64,000 bases of DNA, from assembly GCA_002359215.1 (NCBI GenBank), contig DEMN01000012.1:623805-687804 (forward strand), read 5' to 3'. The DNA is from Flavobacteriales bacterium UBA2669. Its GTDB lineage: Bacteria > Bacteroidota > Bacteroidia > Flavobacteriales_E > Vicingaceae. Positions 35,881 through 44,917 of this stretch are shown here, piece by piece. The translations under genes were made by a program, and so were the position numbers. Below the pieces are notes generated by a model, which did not search any database, was not told the DNA's origin, and saw nothing but the letters and a program-made list of their open reading frames with translations. Within the stretch, counting starts at the first letter, position 1, and each line of letters opens with the position of its first letter.

Positions 35881-36699
35881 ATGTCTATCCATTCTAATGA
35901 TGTAAAAAGAGTTACTACGCACATTCTCCAAGAGATGAAGCATAATAATGAAAAAATAAGTATGCTTACAGGCTATGATTTTTCATTAGCAAAAATTATT
36001 GATACTGCAGGCATTGACGTTATTTTGGTGGGAGATTCTGCTTCTAATGTAATGGCTGGACATGAAACTACGCTTCCAATTACTTTAGATCAAATGATTT
36101 ATCATGCTTCTTCTGTAATTAGAGCGGTAAAAAGAGCATTGGTGGTGGTAGATATGCCCTTTGGTTCTTATCAAGGAAACTCTAAAGAGGCACTTTCTTC
36201 TGCTATTAAAATTATGAAAGAATCGGGAGCTCATGCGGTAAAAATGGAAGGTGGCAAAGAAATTTTAGAATCTATTGAAAGAATTCTTTCTGCAGGAATA
36301 CCTGTAATGGGACATTTAGGGTTAACTCCTCAATCCATTTATAAATTCGGGACTTACATTGTTAGAGCAAAGGAAGAAGAGGAAGCTAATAAATTAATTG
36401 AAGATGCTAAATTACTTGAAGAAGCAGGTTGTTTTGCTATAGTTTTAGAGAAAATTCCAGCTCACTTGGCTACTAAAGTAGCTCAAGAAGTTAAAATTCC
36501 AATTATTGGTATAGGAGCCGGTAATGGAGTAGATGGACAAGTGCTTGTGCTACATGATATGTTGGGAATAACCCATGAATTTAGTCCGAGGTTTTTAAGA
36601 CGTTATAACAACTTATACGAAGAAATAAAGGGTTCTGTAGAAGCGTATATTAAAGATGTTAAATCTCAAGATTTTCCTAACGAGAAAGAGCAGTATTGA
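35881..36699 (+). CDS. panB: 3-methyl-2-oxobutanoate hydroxymethyltransferase
   Basis: 272 residues. PanB transfers a hydroxymethyl group from 5,10-methylene-tetrahydrofolate to 3-methyl-2-oxobutanoate to give ketopantoate, the first step of pantothenate (coenzyme A precursor) synthesis. Conserved segments: MLTGYDFSLAKIID, VILVGDSASNVMAGHETTLP (Mg-binding Asp), HAVKMEGG, VMGHLGLTPQS and PIIGIGAG. No other pan gene is nearby. It is divergent from the DUF4249-like gene. Confidence 0.96.
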   Translation: MSIHSNDVKRVTTHILQEMKHNNEKISMLTGYDFSLAKIIDTAGIDVILVGDSASNVMAGHETTLPITLDQMIYHASSVIRAVKRALVVVDMPFGSYQGNSKEALSSAIKIMKESGAHAVKMEGGKEILESIERILSAGIPVMGHLGLTPQSIYKFGTYIVRAKEEEEANKLIEDAKLLEEAGCFAIVLEKIPAHLATKVAQEVKIPIIGIGAGNGVDGQVLVLHDMLGITHEFSPRFLRRYNNLYEEIKGSVEAYIKDVKSQDFPNEKEQY

Positions 36700-36765
36700 T
36701 TAGCTAGTTAAATTGTTTGAAGGTTACTATTAATAAATAACTATTAACGGTTTTCAAACCTCTTA

Positions 36766-38367
36766 TCACGCATACAACTGATCTTTTTGCTGCTTTACCT
36801 TCTCACTTTCTAAATATTCATCAAAAGTCATTTCTTTATCGATACAACCGTTTGGTGTTAACTCCACAATTCTATTAGCAATGGTTTGAACAAACTCATG
36901 GTCATGAGAAGTGAATAGGATAGTTCCTTTAAAATCTATTAAAGAGTTATTTAATGCAGTAATAGATTCCAAATCTAAGTGGTTGGTAGGTTCGTCCATT
37001 AACAATACATTTCCTTCTGCCAACATCATTCTAGAAAGCATACATCTTACTTTTTCACCACCCGAAAGCACATCAGATTTTTTAAAAACTTCTTCACCAG
37101 AAAACAACATCTTACCTAAAAATCCTCTAATGTAAACTTCATCTTTTTCCTCAGAGAACTGACGTAACCAATCAATTAAATTGTCACTACCATCAAAAAA
37201 ATGAGCATTTTCATTAGGTAAATAGGCTGTTGTAATGGTTTGTCCGAAAGTAAACTTACCTTCATCGGCTTTTTGGTTATTTTCTAAAATCTCAAATAAA
37301 GCGGTTGTAGCCATAGAGTTTTTGCTAACAAAAGCAATTTTATCTCCTTTTCTTACATTTAGGTTTAAATCTTTAAACAAACCGTTTTTACTTAAATGTT
37401 CAATGTGTAGAATTTGATCTCCGGCATCTCTTTGTTGGTTAAAGATAATAGCAGGGTATCTTCTGGTTGAAGGTTTAATGTCTTCAAAATTAATTTTCTC
37501 CAACATTTTTTTTCTGCCAGTTGCTTGTTTAGATTTAGATGCATTGGCACTAAAACGAGCAATAAAGTCTTGTAATTCTTTTTTCTTTTCTTCTGCTTTT
37601 TTGTTGGCAGATTGTTTTTGACGTAATGCTAACTGACTAGCCTGATACCAAAAAGTATAATTTCCGCTGAATAAATTAATTTTACTAAAATCTATATCTA
37701 CAATTTGAGTACAAACGGTATCTAAAAAGTGCCTATCGTGAGATACCACAATTACCGTATTTTTAAATTCCAGTAAGAAATCTTCTAACCAATTAATGGT
37801 AAGAATATCCAAATCGTTGGTAGGCTCATCTAAAATCAATACATCCGGATTACCAAAAAGAGCTTGAGCTAGTAATATTCTAACTTTTTCATTTCCACTA
37901 AGTTCTTCTAAGGTTAAATAGTGTTTGTCTTCACTAATTCCTAAATCGCTTAACATAGATGCTGCATCCGCCTCAGCATTCCATCCATCCATTTCGGCAA
38001 ATTCAGCTTCTAATTCGGATGCTTTAATTCCGTCAGCATCAGAAAAATCAGGTTTAGCATAAATAGCATCTTTTTCTTGCATCACTTTCCACAGCTTTTC
38101 ATGTCCCATTAAAACGGTATTCAACGCTGTTTCATTATTATATTTAGAGTGATCTTGACTTAAAACAGCCATTCTTTTCCCTTTGTCTAAAGATATTGAA
38201 CCTGAATTAGGCGAAATTTCTCCTGATAAAATTTTTAAGAAAGTAGATTTTCCCGCTCCATTAGCACCAATAACACCATAGCAATTTCCATCAGTAAATT
38301 TTATATTTACATCATCAAATAGCACTCTTTTTCCGTATTGTAATGAAACATTCTGAACAGTTATCAT
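36766..38367 (-). CDS. ABC-F ATPase, YbiT-like, with one degenerate ATP site
   Basis: 533 residues, two ABC domains, no membrane segments. Domain 1 has Walker A GANGAGKST (~36) and Walker B LILDEPTND, but an altered signature LSGNEKVR (~154). Domain 2 has a Walker A replaced by SKNSMATT (~350, no Lys), while its signature LSGGEKVR and Walker B LLMDEPTNHLD are intact. Because domains pair head to tail, both changes fall in the same composite site. ABC-F proteins of this type act on translating ribosomes. A terminator-like hairpin lies upstream at 38410-38444. Confidence 0.9.
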   Translation of the reverse strand: MITVQNVSLQYGKRVLFDDVNIKFTDGNCYGVIGANGAGKSTFLKILSGEISPNSGSISLDKGKRMAVLSQDHSKYNNETALNTVLMGHEKLWKVMQEKDAIYAKPDFSDADGIKASELEAEFAEMDGWNAEADAASMLSDLGISEDKHYLTLEELSGNEKVRILLAQALFGNPDVLILDEPTNDLDILTINWLEDFLLEFKNTVIVVSHDRHFLDTVCTQIVDIDFSKINLFSGNYTFWYQASQLALRQKQSANKKAEEKKKELQDFIARFSANASKSKQATGRKKMLEKINFEDIKPSTRRYPAIIFNQQRDAGDQILHIEHLSKNGLFKDLNLNVRKGDKIAFVSKNSMATTALFEILENNQKADEGKFTFGQTITTAYLPNENAHFFDGSDNLIDWLRQFSEEKDEVYIRGFLGKMLFSGEEVFKKSDVLSGGEKVRCMLSRMMLAEGNVLLMDEPTNHLDLESITALNNSLIDFKGTILFTSHDHEFVQTIANRIVELTPNGCIDKEMTFDEYLESEKVKQQKDQLYA

Positions 38368-38409
38368 AAAGCTTAATTTTTTTGAGGTGCAAAAATACGC
38401 CTAATAAAC

Positions 38410-38444
38410 AAAAAAAGCTACCATTTTTTGTGGTAGCTTTTTTT
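38410..38444 (-). terminator. Terminator after the Spy-like gene
   Basis: AGCTACCA / TGGTAGCT stem with a seven-base loop, flanked by A and T runs on both sides, so potentially bidirectional. It lies 19 bases beyond the stop of the His-rich Spy-like gene. Confidence 0.82.
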
Positions 38445-38462
38445 GTAACTTTTAATGTTAAT

Positions 38463-38873
38463 TTATTCTTTTTCTAAGGGTTGTTTTTTTATTGGTTGAG
38501 CTGTTGGAGCTTTAGTTCTTTTTTGTTTATGCTTCATTTTTTTATGATGCATTGCCTTCATTTTTTCTCTTTGCTCTTCCGTTAAAACTTCTTTTATTTC
38601 TTCTTTTTCAGCTTTGTGCAATTCGTGCATTTTGTCTTTTAACGCTTTCTTTTCTTCAGCTCTTTTAGCATGAATTTCTTTAATTTTTGCTACTTGCTCA
38701 TCGGTTAGTTCTAATTCGGCTTTCATCTTTTCCATATGTTCACCTTTTTCATAGTGATCAGCATGTCCTTTGTGGTCATGTTCGCAGCCTTTCTTTTTAG
38801 CATCTTGTGCATTTACCATTGTAGCCCCTGTTACTATTAATGTTGCGGCTAATATCATTTTTAAATTTTTCAT
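38463..38873 (-). CDS. His-rich Spy/CpxP-like periplasmic protein
   Basis: 136 residues with a signal peptide (ILAATLIVTGATMVNAQ). The mature protein is a helical, highly charged chain with two LTxxQ-type motifs (LTDEQVAKIKEI and LTEEQREKMKAM), as in Spy/CpxP chaperone-like proteins. Histidines cluster near the mature N-terminus (CEHDHKGHADHYEKGEH) and later (HHKKMKHK), suggesting metal binding. A periplasmic chaperone or metal-buffering role is inferred. It is a single gene with its own terminator. Confidence 0.7.
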   Translation of the reverse strand: MKNLKMILAATLIVTGATMVNAQDAKKKGCEHDHKGHADHYEKGEHMEKMKAELELTDEQVAKIKEIHAKRAEEKKALKDKMHELHKAEKEEIKEVLTEEQREKMKAMHHKKMKHKQKRTKAPTAQPIKKQPLEKE

Positions 38874-39020
38874 AATGTTATAATTTTAGATGGTTGAAAT
38901 TATTATTATTTGTTATTGTAAAGATAACGAATATCATGCCAAGAAATATAGCTTTTAAAGTAATTTTTTAAAACGTCAGATGAATTAAAATAGTATTTTT
39001 GTTTGATACAGTTTTTGTAA

Positions 39021-41120
39021 GTGTTTTTAGATACCAAAATAGAATATTTAAAAGGAGTAGGACCACAAAGGGGTGAGCTGCTCAAGAAAGAATTAGGTAT
39101 ATATACCTACAAACACTTATTAGAATATTTTCCTTTCAGGTATGTAGATAAATCTAAAATATATACTATTTCGGAAATTTCATCTGACCAAGCTTATATC
39201 CAACTTAAAGGAAAAATTATTACTAAAAATGTTGTTGGAGAAAGGCGTGCCAAAAGAATGACTGCCATTTTTAAAGATGAAACCGGAGAGATTGAGTTGG
39301 TTTGGTTTAAAGGAATTAAATGGTTGCAAAGTTCTGTGCAAATTGGTCAGCAATACATTGTTTACGGCAAACCAACCTTATTTAAAAGCAGGTATAACAT
39401 CACCCATCCTGAAATGGATGAAGTAACTCAAGCGTTACCTACCAACGAAATTGCTATGGAAGCGGTCTATTCTACTACTGAAGCACTTTCAGCAAAAGGG
39501 TTGAACTCTAAAGGAATTTTTAAACTCCAAAAAAACTTAGTTGCTCAGGTTAACAAAAATATTCCGGAAACCTTATCCAATGAGCTGCTTCAAAATTTAA
39601 AATTCATTTCCAGAGAGGAAGCATTAATTAATGTTCATACCCCAAAGGATGAAGTATTATTGAAAAAAGCCATTTATCGTTTAAAATTTGAAGAATTGTT
39701 TTTTCTTCAATTACGTTTATTACGTCAAAAAGCGGTAAACACTACTCAAATGAAAGGCTTTGTTTTTAATGAAGTGGGGGAACTATTCAATACCTTTTAC
39801 AATGAAAAATTAACCTTTGAACTGACTAATGCTCAAAAGAAAGTAATTAAAGAAATAAGAAAAGATTTAGGTTCCGGACATCATATGAACCGCTTATTGC
39901 AAGGAGATGTAGGAAGTGGAAAAACCATAGTGGCTTTGATGACCATGTTGTTGGCGTTAGACAATGGTTTTCAGGCATGTTTGTTGGCTCCAACAGAAAT
40001 TCTGGCCCAACAACATTACGTAGGAATTAAAGAATTAATAGAAGGATTACCTATAGAAATTGCTTTACTTACAGGTTCTGTAAAAACTGCTGAACGTAAA
40101 GAAATTCATGAGAAACTAGAAAACGGTTCACTACATATTTTAATAGGTACACATGCTATTTTAGAGGACAAAGTATTATTTAAACAATTAGGATTGGCTA
40201 TTGTAGATGAGCAACATCGGTTTGGTGTAGAGCAAAGAGCCAAATTGTGGAAGAAAAATAATGTAGCAGCTCCTCATGTGTTAGTGATGACAGCAACTCC
40301 AATCCCTAGAACCTTAGCCATGACACTTTATGGCGACTTGGATGTTTCTGTAATTGATGAACTTCCTCCGGGTAGAAAAGAAATTAAAACCATTCATCAG
40401 TATGATTCTTCTCGCTTAAAACTTTTTGGTTTTATGGAAAAAGAGATTGAAAAAGGCAGACAGATTTATGTGGTGTACCCGCTTATTCAGGAATCGCAAA
40501 AAATGGATTATAAAGATTTGATGGATGGTTATGAAAGTTTATCGAGACAATTTCCAAAACCTAAGTACCAACTTTCTATTGTTCACGGACAAATGAAGCC
40601 GGAAGATAAAGATTTTGAAATGCAACGTTTTGTTAAAGGAGAAACTCAAATTATGGTAGCCACTACTGTAATTGAAGTAGGCGTAAATGTGCCAAATGCT
40701 TCGGTAATGGTAATAGAAAGTGCAGAACGTTTTGGTTTATCGCAATTACATCAACTTAGAGGAAGGGTTGGAAGAGGAGCAGAGCAATCGTATTGTATAT
40801 TAATGACAGGCAGTAAATTGAGTAGTGATGCTCGTTTAAGAATGCAAACTATGGTAGGAACTAATGATGGCTTCGAAATTGCAGAGGTAGATTTAAGATT
40901 AAGAGGTCCTGGTGATATACAAGGTACACAACAAAGCGGATTACTAAATTTAAAAATAGCCGACTTAGCTAAAGACAATATAATCTTAAAAGCAGCTAGA
41001 AATGTTGCTGTAGATGTATTGAAAGAAGACATTAATTTACAATTAGAAAAAAACGTACGTTTGCGAACTACTTTAGCAGCCTTAGTAAAAGAAAAAACGA
41101 ATTGGAGTAGGATAGCGTAG
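39021..41120 (+). CDS. recG: ATP-dependent DNA helicase RecG
   Basis: 699 residues starting at GTG. The N-terminal wedge/OB domain (~1-190) is followed by the SF2 core: GDVGSGKT (~296), DEQH (~396), TATPIPRTLAMTLYGDL, and the RecG-specific C-terminal region with QLRGRVGRG and LRLRGPGDIQGTQQSG. RecG drives branch migration and fork reversal in recombination repair. A TATTTTTG sequence (38994-39001) 19 bases before the GTG may be its -7 box. Confidence 0.96.
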   Translation: MFLDTKIEYLKGVGPQRGELLKKELGIYTYKHLLEYFPFRYVDKSKIYTISEISSDQAYIQLKGKIITKNVVGERRAKRMTAIFKDETGEIELVWFKGIKWLQSSVQIGQQYIVYGKPTLFKSRYNITHPEMDEVTQALPTNEIAMEAVYSTTEALSAKGLNSKGIFKLQKNLVAQVNKNIPETLSNELLQNLKFISREEALINVHTPKDEVLLKKAIYRLKFEELFFLQLRLLRQKAVNTTQMKGFVFNEVGELFNTFYNEKLTFELTNAQKKVIKEIRKDLGSGHHMNRLLQGDVGSGKTIVALMTMLLALDNGFQACLLAPTEILAQQHYVGIKELIEGLPIEIALLTGSVKTAERKEIHEKLENGSLHILIGTHAILEDKVLFKQLGLAIVDEQHRFGVEQRAKLWKKNNVAAPHVLVMTATPIPRTLAMTLYGDLDVSVIDELPPGRKEIKTIHQYDSSRLKLFGFMEKEIEKGRQIYVVYPLIQESQKMDYKDLMDGYESLSRQFPKPKYQLSIVHGQMKPEDKDFEMQRFVKGETQIMVATTVIEVGVNVPNASVMVIESAERFGLSQLHQLRGRVGRGAEQSYCILMTGSKLSSDARLRMQTMVGTNDGFEIAEVDLRLRGPGDIQGTQQSGLLNLKIADLAKDNIILKAARNVAVDVLKEDINLQLEKNVRLRTTLAALVKEKTNWSRIA

Positions 41121-41187
41121 GAGTATTAGAAATTTAGAAAATAATTTAGTGTATCTGCGTTTTGCGAGATAATAAAACAATAACAAA

Positions 41188-43140
41188 ATGAACATTAGCA
41201 CAAAAATAATTTTATCGATAGTAAGCGTACTTTTTTTAATTAACTGTACGGTAGCACAACCAACCCTTAGTTCTGATAACAAAAAAGCGGTTAAATTATA
41301 CAACGAAGGTAAAGGCTTATACGATTCTCGTAATAATGATTTAGCGGAAGTGAAATTTTTGTTAGCCTTAGAAAGAGACCCTAATTTTGCTGAAGCAGCA
41401 TTGTTATTGGCTTATGTTTATACCGAAAAAGCTAACTACGAGCAAGCTATCATTTATTATACTAAATCTATTGAAGCTAAGTATGATTTATTTCCTGAAG
41501 CCCATGCTTCTTTAGGAGCCTTACTTTTAAAAGTTGGAAAATATGAAGAGGCTAAAAAACATTTTACTAACTATTTTAAGTTTACAGATGCTCCACTTAT
41601 GATGAAAAACCTGGCTAACGATGGGTTAAGAGATTGTGAGTTTGCTATTGAAGCATTGAAAAAACCTGTGCCTTTTGAACCCAAAAACATGGGGAAAGGT
41701 GTAAATTCGGAACTTCCTGAATATTTTCCGGCTCTTTCGGCAGATGGAAAAACCTTGCTCTACACCAGAAGATTAAATGATCCAAGTACGCCAACAGGTT
41801 TTAATGAAGATTTTTTTGTAAGTTATTTTGATGGTCATAATTGGAAAACAAGTATTAATGTAAAAGGTGTAAATAGTTATAACAACGAAGGTGCTCCAAC
41901 CTTATCGGCTAACGGAAATTTTTTAATTTTCACGATTTGTGCCGACCCTTATGAAGGTTACGGAAAAGGTAAAAATGGCTTTGGAAGTTGCGATTTGTTC
42001 TATTCATTTAAATCAGGAAATGATTGGAGTTTTCCAAGAAACTTAGGAGAACCGGTAAATTCCAGAAATTGGGAAACCCAACCCTCTTTTTCGTCTGATG
42101 GAAAAACACTTTATTTTATAAGAGGCTTCGGAAGAGGCCAAGACCGACAACAAGATATTTATATGACAGAAATTCAGGCAGATGGTTCTTGGTCTAAACC
42201 AACGCCTTTAAGTAATATTATTAATACTGCTGCAACAGAAGAATCGGTGTTTATTCATCCCGATGGAAAAACCCTTTATTTCTCATCTGACGGACACCCG
42301 GGTATGGGAGGATTAGATATTTTTAAATCTACCAAAGATGAAAATGGCGATTGGACTACTCCTATAAATTTAGGATACCCCATCAATACACATGCAGATG
42401 AAAATAGTTTGTTGGTAAGTGCTGATGGAAAAACAGCATATTTTGCTTCTGACAGAGAAGGTGGTTTGGGTAGTTTAGATCTATATCAATTTGAATTACC
42501 TGAACATGCCAGAGCAGAGGAAGTTACTTATTTATCAGGTATTGTTTATGATGAAAGTAATAATGATAAATTAGCTGCAAAATTTGAGTTAATAGATATA
42601 GAAACTGGTAATGTTGTTGTAACCTCATTTTCGGATGGAGCAACAGGAAAATACTTGGTTTCTTTGCCTCCTAATAAAGAATACGCACTGAATGTTTCTA
42701 AAAAAGGATATTTGTTTTATTCAGAGAATTTTAAATTAACACAAGGAACTTCTTACGAACCGTTTAAAAAAGATGTGCCTTTGAGCAGAATTCAGGCAGG
42801 AAAAGAAGTGGTGCTTAAAAATGTTTTCTTTGAAACGGCAAAATTCGATTTAAAACCACAATCTAAAGCTGAGCTTGATAAATTAGTTGCTTTTTTAAAT
42901 GAAAATGAAAATTTAAAAATTGAGTTGGGCGGACATACAGATAATGTAGGTAATAAAAAAGATAATCAGATTTTATCAGATAACAGAGCAAAAGCAGTAA
43001 AAGATTATTTGGTAAGCAATGGAATTGATGCTAATCGATTGTTAACTAAAGGCTACGGAGATACTTCTCCAATTGCTGATAACGATACAGAAGAAGGAAG
43101 AGCGGAAAACAGAAGAACTGCTTTTAAAGTGGTAGAGTGA
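41188..43140 (+). CDS. PorE-like OmpA/TPR/PD40 protein
   Basis: 650 residues. A signal (LFLINCTVAQ) could be cut after AQ or lipidated at the Cys. Order: TPR units (~25-130), WD40/PD40-like propeller repeats (~165-440; ALSADGKTLLYTRR, SFSSDGKTLYFIRG, FIHPDGKTLYFSSDG, LVSADGKTAYFASDR), a CarboxypepD_reg-like domain (~450-530), and an OmpA peptidoglycan-binding domain (~540-650; LGGHTDNVG ... RLLTKGYGDTSP). This is the architecture of PorE, which links the type IX secretion machinery to peptidoglycan. Paralogs with the same plan exist, so orthology is not certain. Confidence 0.85.
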   Translation: MNISTKIILSIVSVLFLINCTVAQPTLSSDNKKAVKLYNEGKGLYDSRNNDLAEVKFLLALERDPNFAEAALLLAYVYTEKANYEQAIIYYTKSIEAKYDLFPEAHASLGALLLKVGKYEEAKKHFTNYFKFTDAPLMMKNLANDGLRDCEFAIEALKKPVPFEPKNMGKGVNSELPEYFPALSADGKTLLYTRRLNDPSTPTGFNEDFFVSYFDGHNWKTSINVKGVNSYNNEGAPTLSANGNFLIFTICADPYEGYGKGKNGFGSCDLFYSFKSGNDWSFPRNLGEPVNSRNWETQPSFSSDGKTLYFIRGFGRGQDRQQDIYMTEIQADGSWSKPTPLSNIINTAATEESVFIHPDGKTLYFSSDGHPGMGGLDIFKSTKDENGDWTTPINLGYPINTHADENSLLVSADGKTAYFASDREGGLGSLDLYQFELPEHARAEEVTYLSGIVYDESNNDKLAAKFELIDIETGNVVVTSFSDGATGKYLVSLPPNKEYALNVSKKGYLFYSENFKLTQGTSYEPFKKDVPLSRIQAGKEVVLKNVFFETAKFDLKPQSKAELDKLVAFLNENENLKIELGGHTDNVGNKKDNQILSDNRAKAVKDYLVSNGIDANRLLTKGYGDTSPIADNDTEEGRAENRRTAFKVVE

Positions 43141-43148
43141 TTAATGCT

Positions 43149-43238
43149 GACTCTCCTTGCGAAGCACAGCGAAGACAAGGAGCCCAGTCTAATGATTTTT
43201 TTATATGGATCCCTGATCTCCACTGCGTTTTGTCAGGG
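43149..43238. repeat. GC-rich intergenic block with two hairpins
   Basis: Hairpin 1 pairs GACT-CTCCTTG (43149-43159) with CAAGGAG-CCC-AGTC (43176-43189), and its loop holds a GCGAAG direct repeat. Hairpin 2 pairs CCCTGA (43211-43216) with TCAGGG (43233-43238), followed by an A run. The block is far richer in G+C than its surroundings. Hairpin 1 lies just after the PorE-like gene and might end its transcript, but it lacks an immediate U-tract. It may be a dispersed REP-like element. Confidence 0.5.
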
Positions 43239-43328
43239 AAAAAACAAAGAATGTGAAAAACTTATATTAGTTTGTGGTAATAAATGAAATTAATCATTAA
43301 TTTGTGCTACAACTAATATTCAAACATC

Positions 43329-44210
43329 ATTACTAAATACCAATTTTTCATATTAGCGATAGTATTTTCAGTAAGCAACCGATTGTTTGCTCAACAGGAT
43401 ACTATTAATAATAAAAGATTAAAAACGGTTATTGTAGCAGAAACGGTTGGTTATACTGCTGCAATGACAGGACTTTATACGCTTTGGTATAAAGATGTTC
43501 CGAGTTCTTCGTTTCACTTTTTTAATGATAATGACGAGTGGCTCCAAATGGATAAAATTGGTCATGGAGTTACGGCTTATTATGTTGGCTTTGCTGGTTA
43601 TGAAGCTTTAAAATGGAGTGGAGTGAGTGAGAAAAAATCGGTATGGTATGGCGGAACGTTGGGGTTATTTCTTCTAACTTCCGTGGAAGTTTTTGACGGT
43701 TTTTCATCCGATTGGGGGTTTTCTTGGGGAGATGTAGCTGTAAATACTGCCGGATCTGGATTTTTTATAGCTCAGCAATTGGCTTGGCAAGAACAACGAG
43801 TATTACTTAAATATTCTTTTCATCAAACTGAATATTCGGAAAAACGCCCGAACTTACTAGGTGAAAATTTAGCTCAAAATATGTTAAAGGACTACAATGG
43901 ACAAACCTATTGGATGAGTGCTAATATTGCCTCATTTTTAAGTGAAGAAAATAAGTTTCCTAAATGGCTCAATGTTGCTGTCGGTTATGGAGCTGATGGA
44001 ATGTTAGGAGCATTTAATAACAATACTTTTCCGGAAATTGAACGTCAACGCCAATTTTACCTTTCGTTAGATATTGATTTAACTCGTATAAAAACTAAAA
44101 GTAAATTCGCTAATACGGTGTTAGGAGCTTTTGGATTTTTAAAATTCCCGTTGCCTACAGTTGAGTTTAATAGTAATAGTGCTACTAATTTTTACTGGTT
44201 GTATTTTTAA
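43329..44210 (+). CDS. DUF2279 protein, signal peptide reached only from a non-ATG start
   Basis: The core (MDKIGHGVTAYYVGFAGYEALKW ... SVEVFDGFSSDWGFSWGDVAVNTAGS) identifies DUF2279, a predicted outer-membrane family of unknown role. The first conventional start in frame is TTG 43383, but that would begin inside FAQQ. Reading upstream gives TKYQFFILAIVFSVSNRLFA, a good signal peptide, preceded only by ATC/ATT codons (43326, 43329) before a stop at 43314. I therefore place the start at ATT 43329 (293 residues). A mutated or misread ATG is the alternative. Confidence 0.72.
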   Translation: MTKYQFFILAIVFSVSNRLFAQQDTINNKRLKTVIVAETVGYTAAMTGLYTLWYKDVPSSSFHFFNDNDEWLQMDKIGHGVTAYYVGFAGYEALKWSGVSEKKSVWYGGTLGLFLLTSVEVFDGFSSDWGFSWGDVAVNTAGSGFFIAQQLAWQEQRVLLKYSFHQTEYSEKRPNLLGENLAQNMLKDYNGQTYWMSANIASFLSEENKFPKWLNVAVGYGADGMLGAFNNNTFPEIERQRQFYLSLDIDLTRIKTKSKFANTVLGAFGFLKFPLPTVEFNSNSATNFYWLYF

Positions 44211-44218
44211 GGTTTTTG

Positions 44219-44761
44219 TTATTTAGTAGTTTTTAAATCCATTTCTGTAAACACACTGTCAATAGGTTCCCAAAGTTCTATTTTGTTACCTTCGGCATCC
44301 ATAATATGAACAAATTTTCCATATTCAAAGGTTTCAATTTCATCGACAATAGTTACGCCATTTTTTTTCAAATTTTTCACAAGTCCTTCAATATTTTGAA
44401 CTCTATAATTAATCATAAACTCTTTTTTTGATGGAGCAAAATATTCACTTCCTTTTTTAAAAGGGCTCCATTGGAGATAATTAATTTCATCAGGTTGATT
44501 AGCATTTCTAGATTCAAAGCTAGCTCCCCATTCATTCACTTCAAGACCTAAATTTTTAGCATACCATTCTTTTGTTTTTTGTGGATTATCAGAAAAAAAG
44601 AAAATCCCGCCAATACCTGTTACTTTAGGAGTTATATCATTTGTTAATGGAGTATTTTCTGTATTATTATTTTTTTCTTTCATATCGATTGTTTTTTGAG
44701 TTGTTGAGTCACAACTTACAAGAGTTGCTGTAACAATTATAATAGTAAGAAGTTTGTTCAT
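44219..44761 (-). CDS. Lipoprotein with VOC (glyoxalase-type) domain
   Basis: 180 residues. The N-terminus is a textbook lipobox (LVSC at 14-17), followed by an Asn/Thr-rich linker (~18-45) and a VOC/glyoxalase-fold domain (~47-168: GIGGIFFFSDNPQKTKEWYAKNLGL ... FVHIMDAEGNKIELWEP). The final Glu of KIELWEP matches a usual metal-ligand position. VOC proteins are normally cytosolic, so a lipid-anchored one is unusual. The substrate is unknown. It is convergent with the DUF2279 gene. Confidence 0.82.
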   Translation of the reverse strand: MNKLLTIIIVTATLVSCDSTTQKTIDMKEKNNNTENTPLTNDITPKVTGIGGIFFFSDNPQKTKEWYAKNLGLEVNEWGASFESRNANQPDEINYLQWSPFKKGSEYFAPSKKEFMINYRVQNIEGLVKNLKKNGVTIVDEIETFEYGKFVHIMDAEGNKIELWEPIDSVFTEMDLKTTK

Positions 44762-44857
44762 TTAGTAGTGTTATTATTTATAATTGTTAATACTTTAATA
44801 AAAACAAATATACAATTAAATCTAAAAAAACAACATTAAATTCTTCTCACTAATCGG

Positions 44858-44887
44858 TTGATAATCTTATTCTTTATTGTATTTTTG
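44858..44887 (+). promoter_or_regulatory. Promoter of the propeller-SpoIIE gene
   Basis: TTG (44858-44860) and TATTTTTG (44880-44887) are separated by 19 bases, an exact Bacteroidota consensus promoter. The start codon TTG lies 30 bases further on. Confidence 0.7.
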
Positions 44888-44917
44888 GTTTATGTTTTAT
44901 TCTAATAGTTTCATAAG

